From positions 12,476,716 through 12,540,715 of the forward strand of contig JAJEKV010000027.1 in assembly GCA_021234155.1 (NCBI GenBank): a stretch of DNA of 64,000 nt. The letters are read 5' to 3'. The notes beneath the pieces were generated by a model. The model saw only the letters and a list, made by a program, of their open reading frames with translations, was not told the DNA's origin and searched no databases. This document shows positions 1 through 12,863 of the stretch, piece by piece (position 1 is the first letter of the stretch; each line of letters opens with the position of its first letter). Position numbers and translations under genes: made by a program. The stretch is from Isoetes taiwanensis. Its lineage: Eukaryota > Streptophyta > Lycopodiopsida > Isoetales > Isoetaceae.

Positions 1-990
1 GTTGGATCTACTTAACCCTTGGAACTCAAAAAATTAACACATGCATGCCTAGGTAAAGAATCTAATCATTGTATATGTCCTAAGGTCCCAAAAATATACT
101 TGCCATTACTCAGCAATAACCTGGCACAACAATTAATGTTCTTAATAATTGTAGCCTCAAGCCAATATATAATAATAATAGTAAGCAAGTTATTTAACTG
201 GCAATCCACACTTCTACTCTCGCCTTCCTGAAGCTTGACTACTCTCCGGAGCATCTCGCACCTCTGCTTACACCATCAACCACGGGGTTAGTCACACGGA
301 CTAAGTGGGGATCGGGGATCTAAGACATGTCTAACATCAACAATACAAAGCATTAACCTAGAAATAATAACTCAGCCTTACCATAGCCTCGCCCTTGCAA
401 TCCAAGTTACTAGCCCAACAAACATATCCACAATGCATATTAACTGGGTATCCACTATAAGCATGACCATTGCAACTTAATTCCAACGTTCAAGACCACA
501 TATGTAATAACTAAGCAATCATAGCATCAAACATTGCAACCAATATTCCTCTGGGTCTGAGCAAGGTTAACTCGGCTGATCAGACCAGTGACATAGAGGC
601 AGGGTAACCACGTGTGTACACACCCATCCACGCTGCGTCCAGCATTGGAGGACCACTTAACTGTGCATGATGTTGTACCATATGGTATCAACGTCCGATT
701 TTCAAATAATAACATTTACATTCTTACTGTGCAAAAACCGCAAGTCTAGACCATCACACCTAGACTCCGGCCCCAGAGGTCTATATCAAAGAATTACGCC
801 ATAGATAATCATTTCACATCCCAAGGCAGGTTCAACATCAAGCAATCTCTATAGGCCCCACTTCACACAAAAGGAAAGTTCAATAATAAGCGCAATTAAA
901 CATTTTTCATTCATACAACACAATAACATATCAATATGCATACCATTACATTAAGATAAAAATATCAAATAACGTTCTTAACAATATTCT
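1..990. other. non-coding stretch, no gene recognised
   Basis: I see no conserved protein, RNA gene or clear repeat boundary here. The sequence is AT-rich and the open frames are short and unlike known proteins. It ends abruptly at about 991, where LINE sequence begins, so this is one side of a rearrangement junction. It could be the edge of another retroelement, but I cannot show that. Confidence 0.5.
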
Positions 991-2080
991 GCTCATGAAT
1001 ATGGTTGGTAGGCAGTTTGCCTCTATTGCTTCTTCTTCTGGGCGGACTAGTGGGGGTACTCTTATTGCTTGGAGGATGGATGTGCAGGTCACGTACTCTG
1101 CAGCAGATAGGTTTGGTCGGTGGGCAATCATTAAGTGGTTGGAGGGAGGACAAGAGTGGGGGGATTGTTAATGTTTATGCCCCTAATCAGCCTTCTTAGC
1201 GGGGTGCTTTATGGGCCACAGTTCGGAATAAGTTGCGAGCCCTTGGTGGGTTGCAGGTCGCTTGGTTGTTGTTAGGGGACTTCAATATGGTAGAGCGAGT
1301 AGAGGATCGCTCTGGTTCTGGAACCCAGGTTGTGCATGGGTTTGAGAGGGACCAGTGGTCTCGTTTGTTGCAGGATTTGGCCTTGGTTGAGGTCCCTAGG
1401 GACTTGTCTTTCACCTATTGTAATAGGCAGATTGGTGCGGGCCGGGCGTATGCTAGGCATGACCGGTGTTATGCTTCCCCATGCGCACTGGATGGTGTGC
1501 CCTCTTTGCGCCGGAGTAACATTCTGTCTACCTCCATTTCTGATCATTACCCTCAGGTTTTGTCGGTCGGTCGCGATTGCCTCTCGGCCCTCTAGGGCGG
1601 TGTTCCGTTTGAACACCCGCTTCGGGCTGATCTTGGATTTCTACCCGGTGCCGGGAGTTATGGCTTGATACATTTTCATCTCTGAAGGGTATATGCGGTA
1701 TGGTGGCCTTGCCTTGGCGGTGGTGAAGCATTTTGCCAAGGTCTTTGGTAGGCGGCGTGTGTGCGGCGAGGAGGCGGGGAGTTGCATGGTCTCTATCGGG
1801 GAGTTGGAGAGGATTCGGGCACCTGACCTCGATGGCATTAGGGAGAATGCAGTGTTGCAGCGTATTGTTGCTCTGGAGCAGGTTAAAGTGCGGGAGGCAC
1901 GTGTGAAGGCAGCCCTTATCTGGTTGAAGGAGGGGGACACAAGTTCGTCGGTGTTCTTCAGAGCAGCTAGGCAGCGGCGATATGCAGCATCTATGGCGTC
2001 CCTTGCTTTGCCTGATGGCCGGACTTTGGAGGATCCCGCTGATTTGCAGAGGTATGTGCATGCCCATTTCTCTGGGTTTT
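991..2080 (+). pseudogene. LINE fragment (endonuclease part of ORF2), decayed
   Basis: This is a 5' portion of an L1-like non-LTR retrotransposon ORF2. It matches the better preserved minus-strand copy at 42.8-43.8 kb: the same MVGRQF start region, an NVYAPNQPS block and an LLGDFNMVERVED block, which is the GDFN motif of the apurinic-type endonuclease. The frame changes several times, so no intact protein is encoded. The copy begins in the middle of ORF2 with microhomology to the upstream sequence. It stops at 2080, exactly where the LTR begins, the same LINE position as at 7147. The LINE-LTR junction is therefore duplicated rather than the result of a second insertion. Confidence 0.8.
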
Positions 2081-3722
2081 TGTGACGCCCCTGCTAAACA
2101 TACGGTGCCCGACCGTACACTCGGCAGGAAATCCCCCGTCCGGCTCAACAACCGCACAGGCCCTCCGTCTATCCCGCACTCTGGAACCTCCGTAGTGCGG
2201 GAAGGGGACACGAAGGTGTCTTGCGCGCCCTTTCCCTATGGGCTCCTATCACAGCGGAAGCATAAACACGTCAGAACTAGCAATACAATACAATATACTA
2301 CCTCGAGGGTAGCTCAACCACATAACCATAGATGCAAAGAACATAATCATATGCCATAAAACATGAGAGCTCCTACCCGTGGCTCTGACACATAGGGTAG
2401 TCGACTGACTGGATAGGCCTCAAGATAGAGCAGACCGAATCATAACAATGGCGGGGCTGGCATAAGACAATGGCTAGGGTTGACCACTCCATCCGCCCCT
2501 CCTGTGCATACTTTGCAGATGGGCTAGACCAAGCTGTGGCATGACTCTAACCTTCCTGATCACGCAATCCCATGGCATCACCCATCGGGACTACTCTGGT
2601 TGCATCTCCCTGGTCCGATGAGGTAGGAAGGGTTGCATCTCCCCTTCCCGGGGTCTAGAGGCTCCACGGGCGGCTAGAGAATCGTGGCGACACCCGATTC
2701 GTACCCGACTGAACCCCCCAAAACAAGAGCCAAGCTGACACTTGCAATTCTTGAGAGGCAGGGCAACACCATTGCCCCCAGGTGTCGGACCCATGCCCGC
2801 CCACACGGTGACCGACCATAAGCCTAGCCCACTATGGGATCCCCCGAAGCCCCCACTCGGCAGGGATCCTCCCTCCATCTTGCCTCTAGCCCCGTTGTGT
2901 AGTGCTGAGTCACATCATAGCCTCAATAGCCCGGTGGGTTCCTATGCACAGGCCGCATATAATAGGAACTAAGGATCTACACTAGGAGCATACTACATAT
3001 GGCTCTAGGTCTCTACCCCCCTTCCCAACACAAGAGGAGCAACATGATCAACCAATATCACATACATCACATCATGATCAATATCAATATCATATGAACA
3101 TCTTAACCTAAACATACATAGCTAACTAACAGTTAGGGTTCCTTGATTAGGGTTCAAGATGTTCAACAAAGGATCTAGGGTGGCTCTACTCTAGACACAA
3201 CATACTAACCCATCTGGAGTGCTAAATTCTAGATGAACTAACATGAACTCTACTCAACCTACCTCCTCCAGATGCGCTCCCTCCCATTCCTGGCGTCTCC
3301 ATGCTCCTAGACGTGGTTCGAAGGCCTGCTCCCTCTACGATCATACACACCTTCCAGGGGCTGCTGCTCCAGGCTAGGCTATGCCGAACGGTGCTCGAAA
3401 CGGAGTTTCGGGCACGTGGATGAGAGTTCAGGTGCTAGGTCAGGGAAAAGGATCTAGGGTTAGGGTTAGGGCTCATATATAGGTGTGGGTCCACATGGGA
3501 TGGCACGTGGCACCACTAAGATGAGGCCGTGTGGCGGTTGCCCACTAGGATAAGGCCATGTGGAAATGGGCCTTATCCTAAGGTTATCTAAGTTAAACAA
3601 TTAACTTAGATGTGCACCCCTTGCCACTTATCCAAGGCATACAAGGCTACCTAGGTAGACTTGTATGGTGACGGGTCCAGGAATATACGTATTTATGGCG
3701 TATATTCCCTTGGAACGTCACA
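2081..3722 (-). repeat. extra copy of the Ty3/gypsy LTR
   Basis: About 1.64 kb, starting TGTGACG and ending CGTCACA. It is nearly the same as the LTRs at 7148-8802 and 18676-20321. Its left flank is the same LINE sequence ending GTTTT as at 7147, but its right flank is a gene copy rather than GTTTT, so it is not an ordinary solo LTR. No internal retroelement sequence follows it. It retains the G-box, TATA-like and telomere-like motifs described for the 5' LTR. Confidence 0.88.
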
Positions 3723-6553
3723 TCAAATGCAAGATAATGTTCAGGACATTCAGCAAATGCAACCATGCCATGCTGCCGATGATGAACAGAATAAAAACGT
3801 GCATGAAATCATCAAACGCCTCGATAATGTTGAGCGCATCTGTCTCAGGACACAATCCAGAGTTGATACGGCTATGGACTATGTTGCAAAAATTTGGAAT
3901 CGTTTGGAAGAACAAAGGTCACACAAAAGTGAGTCTATTTTTTCTAATATGAGTCATGTTCAAAGAAATGCAGATGTGCTTTTATTTCCAAGCCCCTCTT
4001 CCATGGATGCAGAATCTTCCGAAGATAGGCGCTTCGAGAATTCGCCTGCATCGCATCATCTTGCGCTCACATCACCCGGTTTTCAACATCAGCAAACATC
4101 CACTACATGTGACCATACTTCGCACCTTCTGTTCCAATCGATTATGGTGAAATTCGGAAGAAAGGAAGGCTCGGTCGAGGCCCGATTGATCACTATCATG
4201 ATGTTACATATCAAGAAAATCTTGAAACGAAATTCAAAGAGCAATACATGCAACCTATATTTCACCACAAATCCATACTGAAGGTATGACTCTTCCCATG
4301 TTACTATATGTCCAAATCCTTGGGTTAGATGTTGGCGTGTCACAGTCCTTTATGCTTCCTCTCGAATCCAATGAGCCTGTGGTATTCTGGGAGAAAAGCA
4401 AGAATTCCATCGATGAGATTGCACAATCAGAAACAAACACAATTTCAGAATCCTTATCAAAAGATGGAACTGTTTTTGACTTGGGAGAAGGCACCCCCAC
4501 CTTCTCCTGGCGATGACTCTTCAAAGAATAGTACTTGTAGCTCTAGCAGCAGTGATTCTCGTTACTTTTATGGTTTGGAGAGAAGACATAGCTCAGAACA
4601 TCTAGAAGAAGATGCCAATTACCCTCAACATGAGGAATCAAGTTTGCCACCTAAGCATGAAGATGATTCAGATGCTCAAAGAAGTGGTGACATGTCTTGA
4701 TTCATCTAAGGCAACATCCCAGAACACCAAACCGGTATACCATCCTATATGATACATGAAATTTGCGGTGGCCTGAAAGCTCTACATTTGGATGCCTGAC
4801 GCCCAGGACCGACAATCATCTTAATGCCGGCGAAGAAATAATATCCCTTCTTAGCGATATTTGTGCCAGGTTGAGAGATCCCCGCAACCTTTGATGTTTT
4901 GTATTTATGCCCCAAGTTGTAGAAGTTCTTGACACTTCCGTAGTCTTGCCTTCATCTCATGTTCATAATGACATTGTTGAAGTTCCCGGAATCTTAAATG
5001 TTTGAAGTTCTGCCCCAAGTTATGGGAGTTCTTGAAACATCAATAATCTCCCATGTTCATGATGGTTCCAATCTGCAAGAGTCGCAAAATTTAGATGCCC
5101 AAGCCATGTCCCGGATAATGGAAGCTTCGAAATGTCGTGCCAGCTATACTTCCGTCCCACAATGGCATTTCTTCCAACTTAGAAGATTTAGTCTGCTTGG
5201 ATCTATTCCTCATTTGAACGGGTTCTGGAAACATTATCCATGGTACCTTTGTCTCATGCCAACTTGGAGGTTCCTATGATTGATCTTTGGGTTTGTGCCT
5301 CAAATTGTGGAAGTGGTAGAGAGCTCAGCCAAGGCTCCTTCATCGCATATTCATGAAGATGATGTTGCTGAAAATGTAGCAGTCCCTCTGCAGTCTTAGA
5401 TCTTTGGATTTATCCCCAAATTGTTGAGGTTCTTCAAACTTCGGTCATGATACCTTCATTTCAAGTTCATCATGACATTGTTGAGGGTTCTGCCGACTTA
5501 AATGCTGAAGTTTTGCCCCAAATTTTGGGAGTTTTTGAAACATCAATAATGGCTCATGTACCGATGATAGTTTTGGTTCCAATTTAAAAGGTTCTCGATG
5601 CGGATCCATGCTCCGGATAATGGAAACATCGGAAAAGTCACCAGGTACGCGGGTCCAACCCATTATGATATCCCTTCCAGCTTAGAAGATCCTACAATCG
5701 TAGAATCCATGCCGCAGATTGTGGCGCTTATGGAAACATTATCGGTGGCACCTTCATCTCATGCTAAGTTGGAAGCTCCTATAATAGATCTTTGGGTTGG
5801 TGCCTCAATTTGTGGGAGTTCGAGAAAGTTCATATAATGACGGAATTGCTTTGAGACTATAGAGAACCCTGCGGGCTTTGTGCCCTACATTGTGGGAGCT
5901 TTTGAATCATCAACTGTTGCACCTTCCCCAAACATCTATTATTCACATCATGATGATGCACCGCCAACCCGATGACATGAAGTTTGCACCTGCCATGCAT
6001 GATGATATGTCGATATTGCATAGTGGAGAGTCCACTTGACGCTACATTGCCGACACGGATGAATGTAATGATCTTTCCATACATAAAAGGGCCTCCAGCT
6101 CAATGCCCCAACATCCTCGGGACACCGCTGCCAAATTTCCAATTCATGATATGATATCTTTGAAAGAGAATGAAATTCCGATATTCTACAGAAGTCATTA
6201 TGAAGCTGGAAGCAAGCGGCAGCCCCTTTCAGTGGAATTGCACTTACTATCAAAGATCCGTCGAGTTATGCTTCAACTTCCATGAACCTCTCCATGCCAA
6301 TTAGCATTATCGAGGTATTAAAACCCCAGATGAGCCCACTAGGGTAGCATGTAGCTATTATTCGATTTCTGATTGTTATTAAGTTCGATATTCAGGAGAT
6401 AAAGAAGACAATAATGACCGGCCAACTAGATGAAATTGTGGATGAACCCACAGGACTCCTTTTTACAGAATACAAAGAGGAGATAATCATGCCTTCTACT
6501 GACACCATGCTTCCATACCACATTGAGGAAACAATTATTTGCCAATCAGATGC
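3721..6553 (+). pseudogene. damaged partial duplicate of the 26-29 kb gene
   Basis: This segment copies bases 26214-29050 of the large unknown gene almost end to end. It includes the small intron at 28812-28892 (present here near 6315-6393), so it came from genomic DNA and not from an mRNA. Many small changes break the reading frame: single-base indels, and CAG or CTG triplets altered to CGG, CCG or CTTTG-like strings. One larger loss is near 4800-4835. The junctions show short microhomology: CA with the LTR end on the left and ATGC with the LINE on the right. It has no promoter or first exons of its own and is very unlikely to make protein. It may be a real duplication or an assembly chimera. 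Confidence 0.9.
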
Positions 6554-7147
6554 GCACTGGATGGTGTGCCCTCTTTGCGCCGGAGTAACATTCTGTCTAC
6601 CTCCATTTCTGATCATTACCCTCAGGTTTTGTCCAGTCAGGGTGCAGTTGCCTCTCGGCCCTCTAGGACGGTGTTCCGTTTGAACACCCGGCTTCTGGCT
6701 GATGCAGATTTCTCGGCCCAGTGCCAGGAGTTATGGCTTGATACCTTTTCATCTCTGAAGGGTATGTCTGGTATGGTGACTGCCTTGGCCAGGGTGAAGC
6801 ATTTTGCCAAGGTCTTTGGTAGGCGTGTGTGCGCCAGGAGCGGCGGGGAGTTGCATGGTCTCTATCGGGAGTTGGAGAGGATTCGGGCACCGCCTTGATG
6901 GCATTAGGGAGAATGCAGTATTGCAGCGTATTGTTGCTCTGGAGAAGGTTAAAGTGCGGGAGGCACGTGTGAAGGCAGCCCTTACCTGGTTGAAGGAGGG
7001 GGACACAAGTTCGTCGGTGTTCTTCAGAGCAGCTAGGCGGCGGCGATATCACGCGATCTATGGCGTCCCTTGCTTTGCCTGATGGCCGGACTTTGGAGGA
7101 TCCCGCTGATTTGCAGAGGTATGTGCATGCCCATTTCTCAGGGTTTT
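6550..7147 (+). pseudogene. LINE ORF2 fragment, left part of the interrupted LINE
   Basis: LINE sequence homologous to 1481-2080, covering the end of the endonuclease region and the linker before the reverse transcriptase. It stops at GTTTT (7143-7147), where the Ty3/gypsy element is inserted. Removing that element and one GTTTT joins this frame to the sequence from 20327, which continues into the reverse transcriptase. The left edge is a rearrangement junction with the gene copy, so the LINE 5' end is missing here. Several indels break the frame. Confidence 0.82.
7143..7147. other. target site duplication GTTTT, left copy
   Basis: The five bases GTTTT directly precede the LTR terminus TGTGACG. 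The same five bases follow the other LTR terminus at 20322-20326. A 5 bp duplication is normal for Ty3/gypsy integration and fixes the element ends. Confidence 0.9.
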
Positions 7148-8802
7148 TGTGACGCTCCCTGCTAAACATACGATGCCCGACCGCCGTACACTTTCGGGCG
7201 GAAATCCCCGTCCGCTCAACAACCGCCTGAGGCCCTCGAGTCTATCCCGCACTCTGAACCTCCGTAGTAGTGCGGGAAGGGGACATGAAGGTGTCTTGCG
7301 CGCCCTTCCCCTATGGGCTCCTATCACAGCGGAAGCATAAACACGTCAGAACTAGCAATACAATACAATATACTACCTCGAGGGTAGCTCAACCACATAA
7401 CCATAGATGCAAAGAACATAATCATATGCCATAAAACATGAGAGCTCCTACCCGTGGCTCTGACACATAGGGTAGTCGACTGACTGGATAGGCCTCAAGA
7501 TAGAGCAGACCGAATCATAACAATGGCGGGGCTGGCATAAGACAATGGCTAGGGTTGACCACTCCATCCGCCCCTCCTGTGCATACTTTGCAGATGGGCT
7601 AGACCAAGCTGTGGCATGACTCTAACCTTCCGGATACGCAATCCCATGGCATCACCCATCAGGACTACTCCAGGTTGCATCTCCCTGGTCCGATGAGGTA
7701 GGAAGGGTTGCATCTCCCCTTCCCGGGGTCTAGAGGCTCCACGGGCGGCTAGAGAATCGTGGCGACACACGATTCGTACCCGACTGAACCCCCCAAAACA
7801 AGAGCCAAGCTGACACTTGCAATTCTTGAGAGGCAGGGCAACACCATTGCCCCAGGAGGTGTCGGACCCATGCCCGGCCCACACGAAGTGACCGACCATA
7901 AGCCTAGCCCACTATGGGATCCCCCGAAGCCCCCACTCGGCAGGGATCCTCCCTCCATCTTGCCTCTAGCCCCGTTGTGTAGTGCTGAGTCACATCATAG
8001 CCTCAATAGCCCGGTGGGTTCCTATGCACAGGCCGCATATAATAGGAACTAAGGATCTACACTAGGAGCATACTACATATGGCTCTAGGTCTCTACCCCC
8101 CTTCCCAACACAAGAGGAGCAACATGATCAACCAATATCACATACATCACATCATGATCAATATCAATATCATATGTACATCTTAACCTAAATATACATA
8201 GCTAACTAACAGTTAGGGTTCCTTGATTAGGGTTCAAGATGTTCAACAAAGGATCTAGGGTGGCTCTACTCTAGACACAACATACTAACCCATCTGGAGT
8301 GCTAAATTCCAGATGAACTAACATGAACTCTACTCAACCTACCTCCTCCAGATCGCTCCCTCCCATTCCCCGGCGTCTCCATGCTCCTAGGCGTGGTTGA
8401 AGGCCTGCTCCCTCTCACGATCATACACACCTTCCGTGGGCTGCTGCTCCGTGCTAGGCTATGCCGAACGGTGCTCGAAACGGAGTTTCGGGCACGTGGA
8501 TGAGAGTTCAGGTGCTAGGTCAAGGAAAAGGATCTAGGGTTAGGGTTAGGGCTCATATATAGGTGTGGGTCCACATGGGATGGCACGTGGCACCACTAAG
8601 ATGAGGCCGTGTGGCGGTTGCCCACTAGGATAAGGCCATGTGGAAATGGGCCTTATCCTAAGGTTATCTAAGTTAAACAATTAACTTAGATGTGCACCCC
8701 TTGCCACTTATCCAAGGCATACAAGGCTACCTAGGTAGACTTGTATGGTGACGGGTCCAGGAATATACGTATTTATGGCGTATATTCCCTTGGAACGTCA
8801 CA
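7148..8802 (-). repeat. 3' LTR of the first Ty3/gypsy element
   Basis: It runs TGTGACG to CGTCACA and is about 1,655 bp. It is nearly identical to the 5' LTR at 18676-20321. Differences cluster at CAG/CTG or CCWGG-like sites and in short indels. Confidence 0.93.
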
Positions 8803-8816
8803 TTCTCCCCCCCTTA
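8803..8816 (-). promoter_or_regulatory. polypurine tract for plus-strand priming
   Basis: On the minus strand the sequence TAAGGGGGGGAGAA ends directly at the 3' LTR start TGTGACG. This is the expected place and composition of the plus-strand primer of an LTR retrotransposon. Confidence 0.85.
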
Positions 8817-9640
8817 GGACAATGCTGTCCTGAGCATTGCGCTAAGGTGACGAGCCTATCTATCCTGCAAAACAATCATAAGATCATACACTTAAGTTTA
8901 ATTTAAACGATCAACTTCCTATTAAAGTTAAATGTCAAAATTTTAGGCTATATTTGTACTTATACAAAATTATATAGCCTTAACATGGTTACTTCCTACA
9001 ATAATTCAAAACATTATTATAAGAGTTATTAGGGTTCATAATCTAAATTATAGTTCCCCCCATCTTGTCGTAATGCGCCCCACCTCGAAGCTCCTTCTCA
9101 CTTGCCTGCACATGGAGCACATTACGTTAGTTTAATTAATAAGTTTGTGGTTTTAGGGGACCACCCCCCTTACCATACCTTGCACTCGATCATGGCCCTT
9201 TCGGATTTGAGCTTAAGGACCATTTAAGATGATCCCATCATCGCCCATGATCAAGTGCTACCTTGTACTCGATTTACCGGTCGCGAGAAAACCCCTAGTG
9301 CATCATGCCCCAAGGGTTTTAAGCTAGGGAACGTCTCACGATCCCATCATCGCGCATGATCACTTTGACCTTCACCATGACCCCCCTATGGCCAGGTGTG
9401 CGACCCCCACATCGTGGCATAGAGAGCATCCGACCGATGTCCCATCATCGCGCATGATGCCTTTCCTCCCTCTCTCGCATGACCCTATTGGTCATGCGCA
9501 CCTCTTGGTGCATGTTGGCCTAGAGAACGCCTTAAAGGCTTATCTCATCATCGCCCACATGTTCCAAGATTCTGGCATATGTATTTCACAAGCTAGAATA
9601 CATCTGCCAGAATTAGAGACTAACTAAGAAACCTACTAAG
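8817..9640. other. non-coding 3' region of the element, with repeated palindrome
   Basis: No coding sequence between the pol stop and the polypurine tract. A near-palindromic motif, CATCATCGCSCATGATG or close variants, occurs at about 9236-9252, 9345-9360 and 9443-9459, with a partial copy at 9545-9557. Its role is unknown. Confidence 0.6.
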
Positions 9641-12600
9641 CTAACCTCCTGGTGAGTCGGGGTCGACCAAGTCGGAGACGACTCGCCCATCAAACTCCTT
9701 CATAAATTCTGGGTATTGCTTCTCCAAATCCTGCTTCAATACCCATGTCGCGTCTTCCACGGGCAAGTGCTTCCACTTGACCAAATACTGGAGGAACTGA
9801 GACCTCCTAGTCTTCTTGAATGACTTATCAAGAAGTAACTCAGGCACAATTTCAACTTGCTCCTCAGTCATTTCCAACAAGGTTGGGGTATCCAAAACCT
9901 CCTCAGGGTTAGGATTGTGCCTTTTTAATAAACTTACGTGGAAGACCTTGTGAACTTTGAGATGGGCCGGAAGATCCAACTTGTAGGCTTGGGAGCCCAC
10001 TCTCTCCACAATCTTGAACGGACCAGCCCACCTAGGGGCAAGCTTCTTGCAACTCCCAATCCGAAGCTTAGCTTGCTTAACCTTGATCTTCAACCACACG
10101 CTATCGCCTACCTTGAACTCTCTTACGGTCCTGTGCTTATCGGCTACACTCTTCTGCCGACTTCTTGCTGCCAGGAGGTAACCCCTCACTTCTTCCACCA
10201 ACTGCTGCATATCCCCTAGCATCTACTGGGACACTTCAACTTTTGACACGGGATTGTGCCAAGTGTCCGGAGTTAAGCACTGGTACCCGTAATTTACCAT
10301 GAAAGGAGACATCTGGGATGACTCCTGCTTGGCACTATTGTAGGCGAATTCCACCAAGTGGATATACTCATCCCACTTGGACTGCTTATTCCACACAAAA
10401 CTTCTAAGCATATCTTCAATGATTCGGTTCGTTCTCTCCGTTTGACCATCTGTTTGGGGATGATAAGCTGTGCTCATGGAGAGCTTCGTCTGAATGGTGC
10501 TGAAGAGGTCCTGCCAAAAAGCACTCATAAACTTGGAATCTCTATTCCGATATTATCTCCCGAGGCATGCCATGGAGTCTAAAAATCTCCTTCACAAATA
10601 GCTTGGCAGTATCTAATGCTGTGTCCGTAGTTCTACAAGGCACAAAATGTGCCATCTTAGATAATTTGTCTACCACGACCATCAATGCATCCTTGCCTCG
10701 AAGAGTCTTGGGAAGTCCCGTGATAAAATCCATACTTACCACTTCCCACTTTGCATTCGGCACTGCTAGAGGTTCCAAAGCTCCTGGAATTCGAAGCTGC
10801 TCCGCTTTGGTTTGCTGACACAACTGGCACTCACGAATATACTTTGCTATCTGCTTCTTCATTCCCGGCCAGAAGTAGCTACTTCGGATCTTGAAGTAGG
10901 TCTTCATAAAACCTGCATGCCCTGCTATTGGGCTGTTGTGTGTGTCATGAAGGATTAGCTTCCTTATACCTGACGATTCGGGCACATACAACTTATGCTT
11001 ATGATACAACAAGTTGCCTTCCTTCTTATAATGCTTGAAGGCTTCTCGTTCCTTATCTGTTCTAGCCTCCCTAAAGAGGCTTTCCCATACCTCCTTGAAA
11101 TCACCATCGGATGGTAATGTCTCCTCAATTTTCTTGCCATACCCACTCGAAAGAGTTGATATAGCATTACAATGTGTTCTTGTTTCAAGAGGTCTTCTAG
11201 AAAGAGCGTCGGCGACCACATTCAACTTACCCGGCTTATAAGCAATCTCGAAGTCATACTCTTCTAGGAATTCCATCCACCTCCTTTGTCTTAGATTCAG
11301 GAGTGGTTGTGTGAAGATGTATTGGAGGCTCTGGTGATCAGTATCTAACTGAAATTTCCTCCCAAGCAAATAATGCCTCCAAATACGAAGAGCTCTGACA
11401 ATAGCTAGAAGTTCCTGATCATGGGTTGGATAGCGCTGCTCGGTGTCGTTCAACTTCTTGGAATCATAAGCAATTACTCTTCCCTCTTGCATAAGGACTC
11501 CACCTGTCGCTATCTTACTTGCATCTGTTGCTACTATCTTGTCCTTGTCTGGATCTGGCAGAACTAGCACTGGTGCTGTTGTTAAGGCCTCCTTAAGCTT
11601 TTCAAATGAAGCTTGAACATTCTCTAACCAATGTGCTCTCCAATTTTTCACCTTAACACTCTTAGTGAGGTCCGTCAAAGGGGACGCCCACTTAGCGAAG
11701 TCCTTCACGAACTTTCTGTAATAACCTGCCAGACCTAAAAAGCTTCTTACCTCCGCCACATTCTTTGGAGCTGGCCAATCCACTACTGCTTCAATCTTTG
11801 CAGGGTCGGTGGAGATTCCTTCTGCCGATATGACATGGCCCAAGTACTCCACTCTTTTAGTAGCAAAGTGGCATTTGGAGAGCTTTCCATACAAACGATG
11901 CCGCCTCAACTTTTCTAACACCCTTCTCAAATGCTGACTATGATCTTCAATAGACTTGCTGTAGACTAGAATGTCGTCGAAGAAGACAATGACAAACTCA
12001 TCAAGAAAATCTCTGAAGACGTCGTTCATGAGGCGCATAAAAGTTGCTGGAGCATTCGACAATCCAAAGGGCATTACTGTAAACTCAAAGTGACCATACC
12101 GCGTTCTGAAAGCGGTCTTATGGATATCCTCTTCCTTTATCCTTATTTGGTGGTATCCTGACCTTAAGTCAATCTTAGAGAATACCTTTGCTTCTTGGAG
12201 CTGGTTCATCAAATCATCCGCCCTTGGCAATGCATACTTATTCTTTATCGTCTGCTTGTTGAGCTGGCGATAGTCTATGCACATTCTTAAACTGCCGTCT
12301 TTCTTCTTCACGAAGAGAATGGGTGCTCCAAAAGGAGACACACTTGCTCTAATAAAACCAAGCTCGAGCAATTCCTGGAGTTGCTTCTTGAGCTCAATCA
12401 ACTCCGGGGTGCTCATCCTGTATGGTGCCTTGCTGATAGGCTTAGCATCTGGTGCTAATGTGATCTCACACTCCACACCCCTATAAGGTGGTAGTTGCCG
12501 GATTTCATCCGAAAATACATCCTTGAATTCCGAAATAAGCCTTGCTACTGGCTTGGGCAACTGCTTTCCCTTTTGGTCGTTTCCATCCTGTTTATTAGGC

Positions 12601-12863
12601 TCAATTGCCTCTAATCTCAAAATGTAATCCACCTTATTTCTTTCTATACTCTTCCTCAGCTGCTTCAAAGAAATGCACTGCATAGAAGAAGCTGCCTTCT
12701 TACCTTTCACTATGAATTTGGTGTCGTCCGGTGCTGTCATGGCGACTTCATTGCGGTCGCAGTCGATCATTGCTTTCGCTGGCTTTAGGAACTCCATTCC
12801 TACTATAAGGTCATACCTTCCAATTTCCATGACCTCTGCCCCCCATCGGCCACTTAGTTCCAC
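9641..12863 (-). CDS. pol: Ty3/gypsy pol: RT, RNase H, integrase, chromodomain (one frameshift, one stop)
   Basis: The main open frame is 12863-10542, 773 residues. It starts just after the protease and holds the reverse transcriptase with catalytic FFDD near residue 293, then RNase H (TDAS and ELLA blocks). The integrase follows, with an H-H-C-C zinc site (HDTHN, GHAGF, CQLCQQ) and the first catalytic Asp in SMDFITG. One extra A near 10541 breaks the frame just before the second catalytic Asp. The rest is read from 10528, including TDGQTER with the catalytic Glu. A TAG at 10225-10223 stands where the second element has CAG. The last frame (10222-9641) ends in a chromodomain, [15 protein letters not shown]. 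The integrase inserts the DNA copy, and the chromodomain may guide it to marked chromatin. The frame joins gag-protease with a shift near 12850. Confidence 0.93.

Noticed and set aside
2742-2972. Short plus-strand frames inside the LTR copies
   Set aside because: They occur only in the LTR, opposite to the element sense, and are not kept intact among the three copies.
12811-12863. Programmed frameshift between gag-protease and pol
   Set aside because: The related element reads through the same place in one frame, so a chance indel is more likely.
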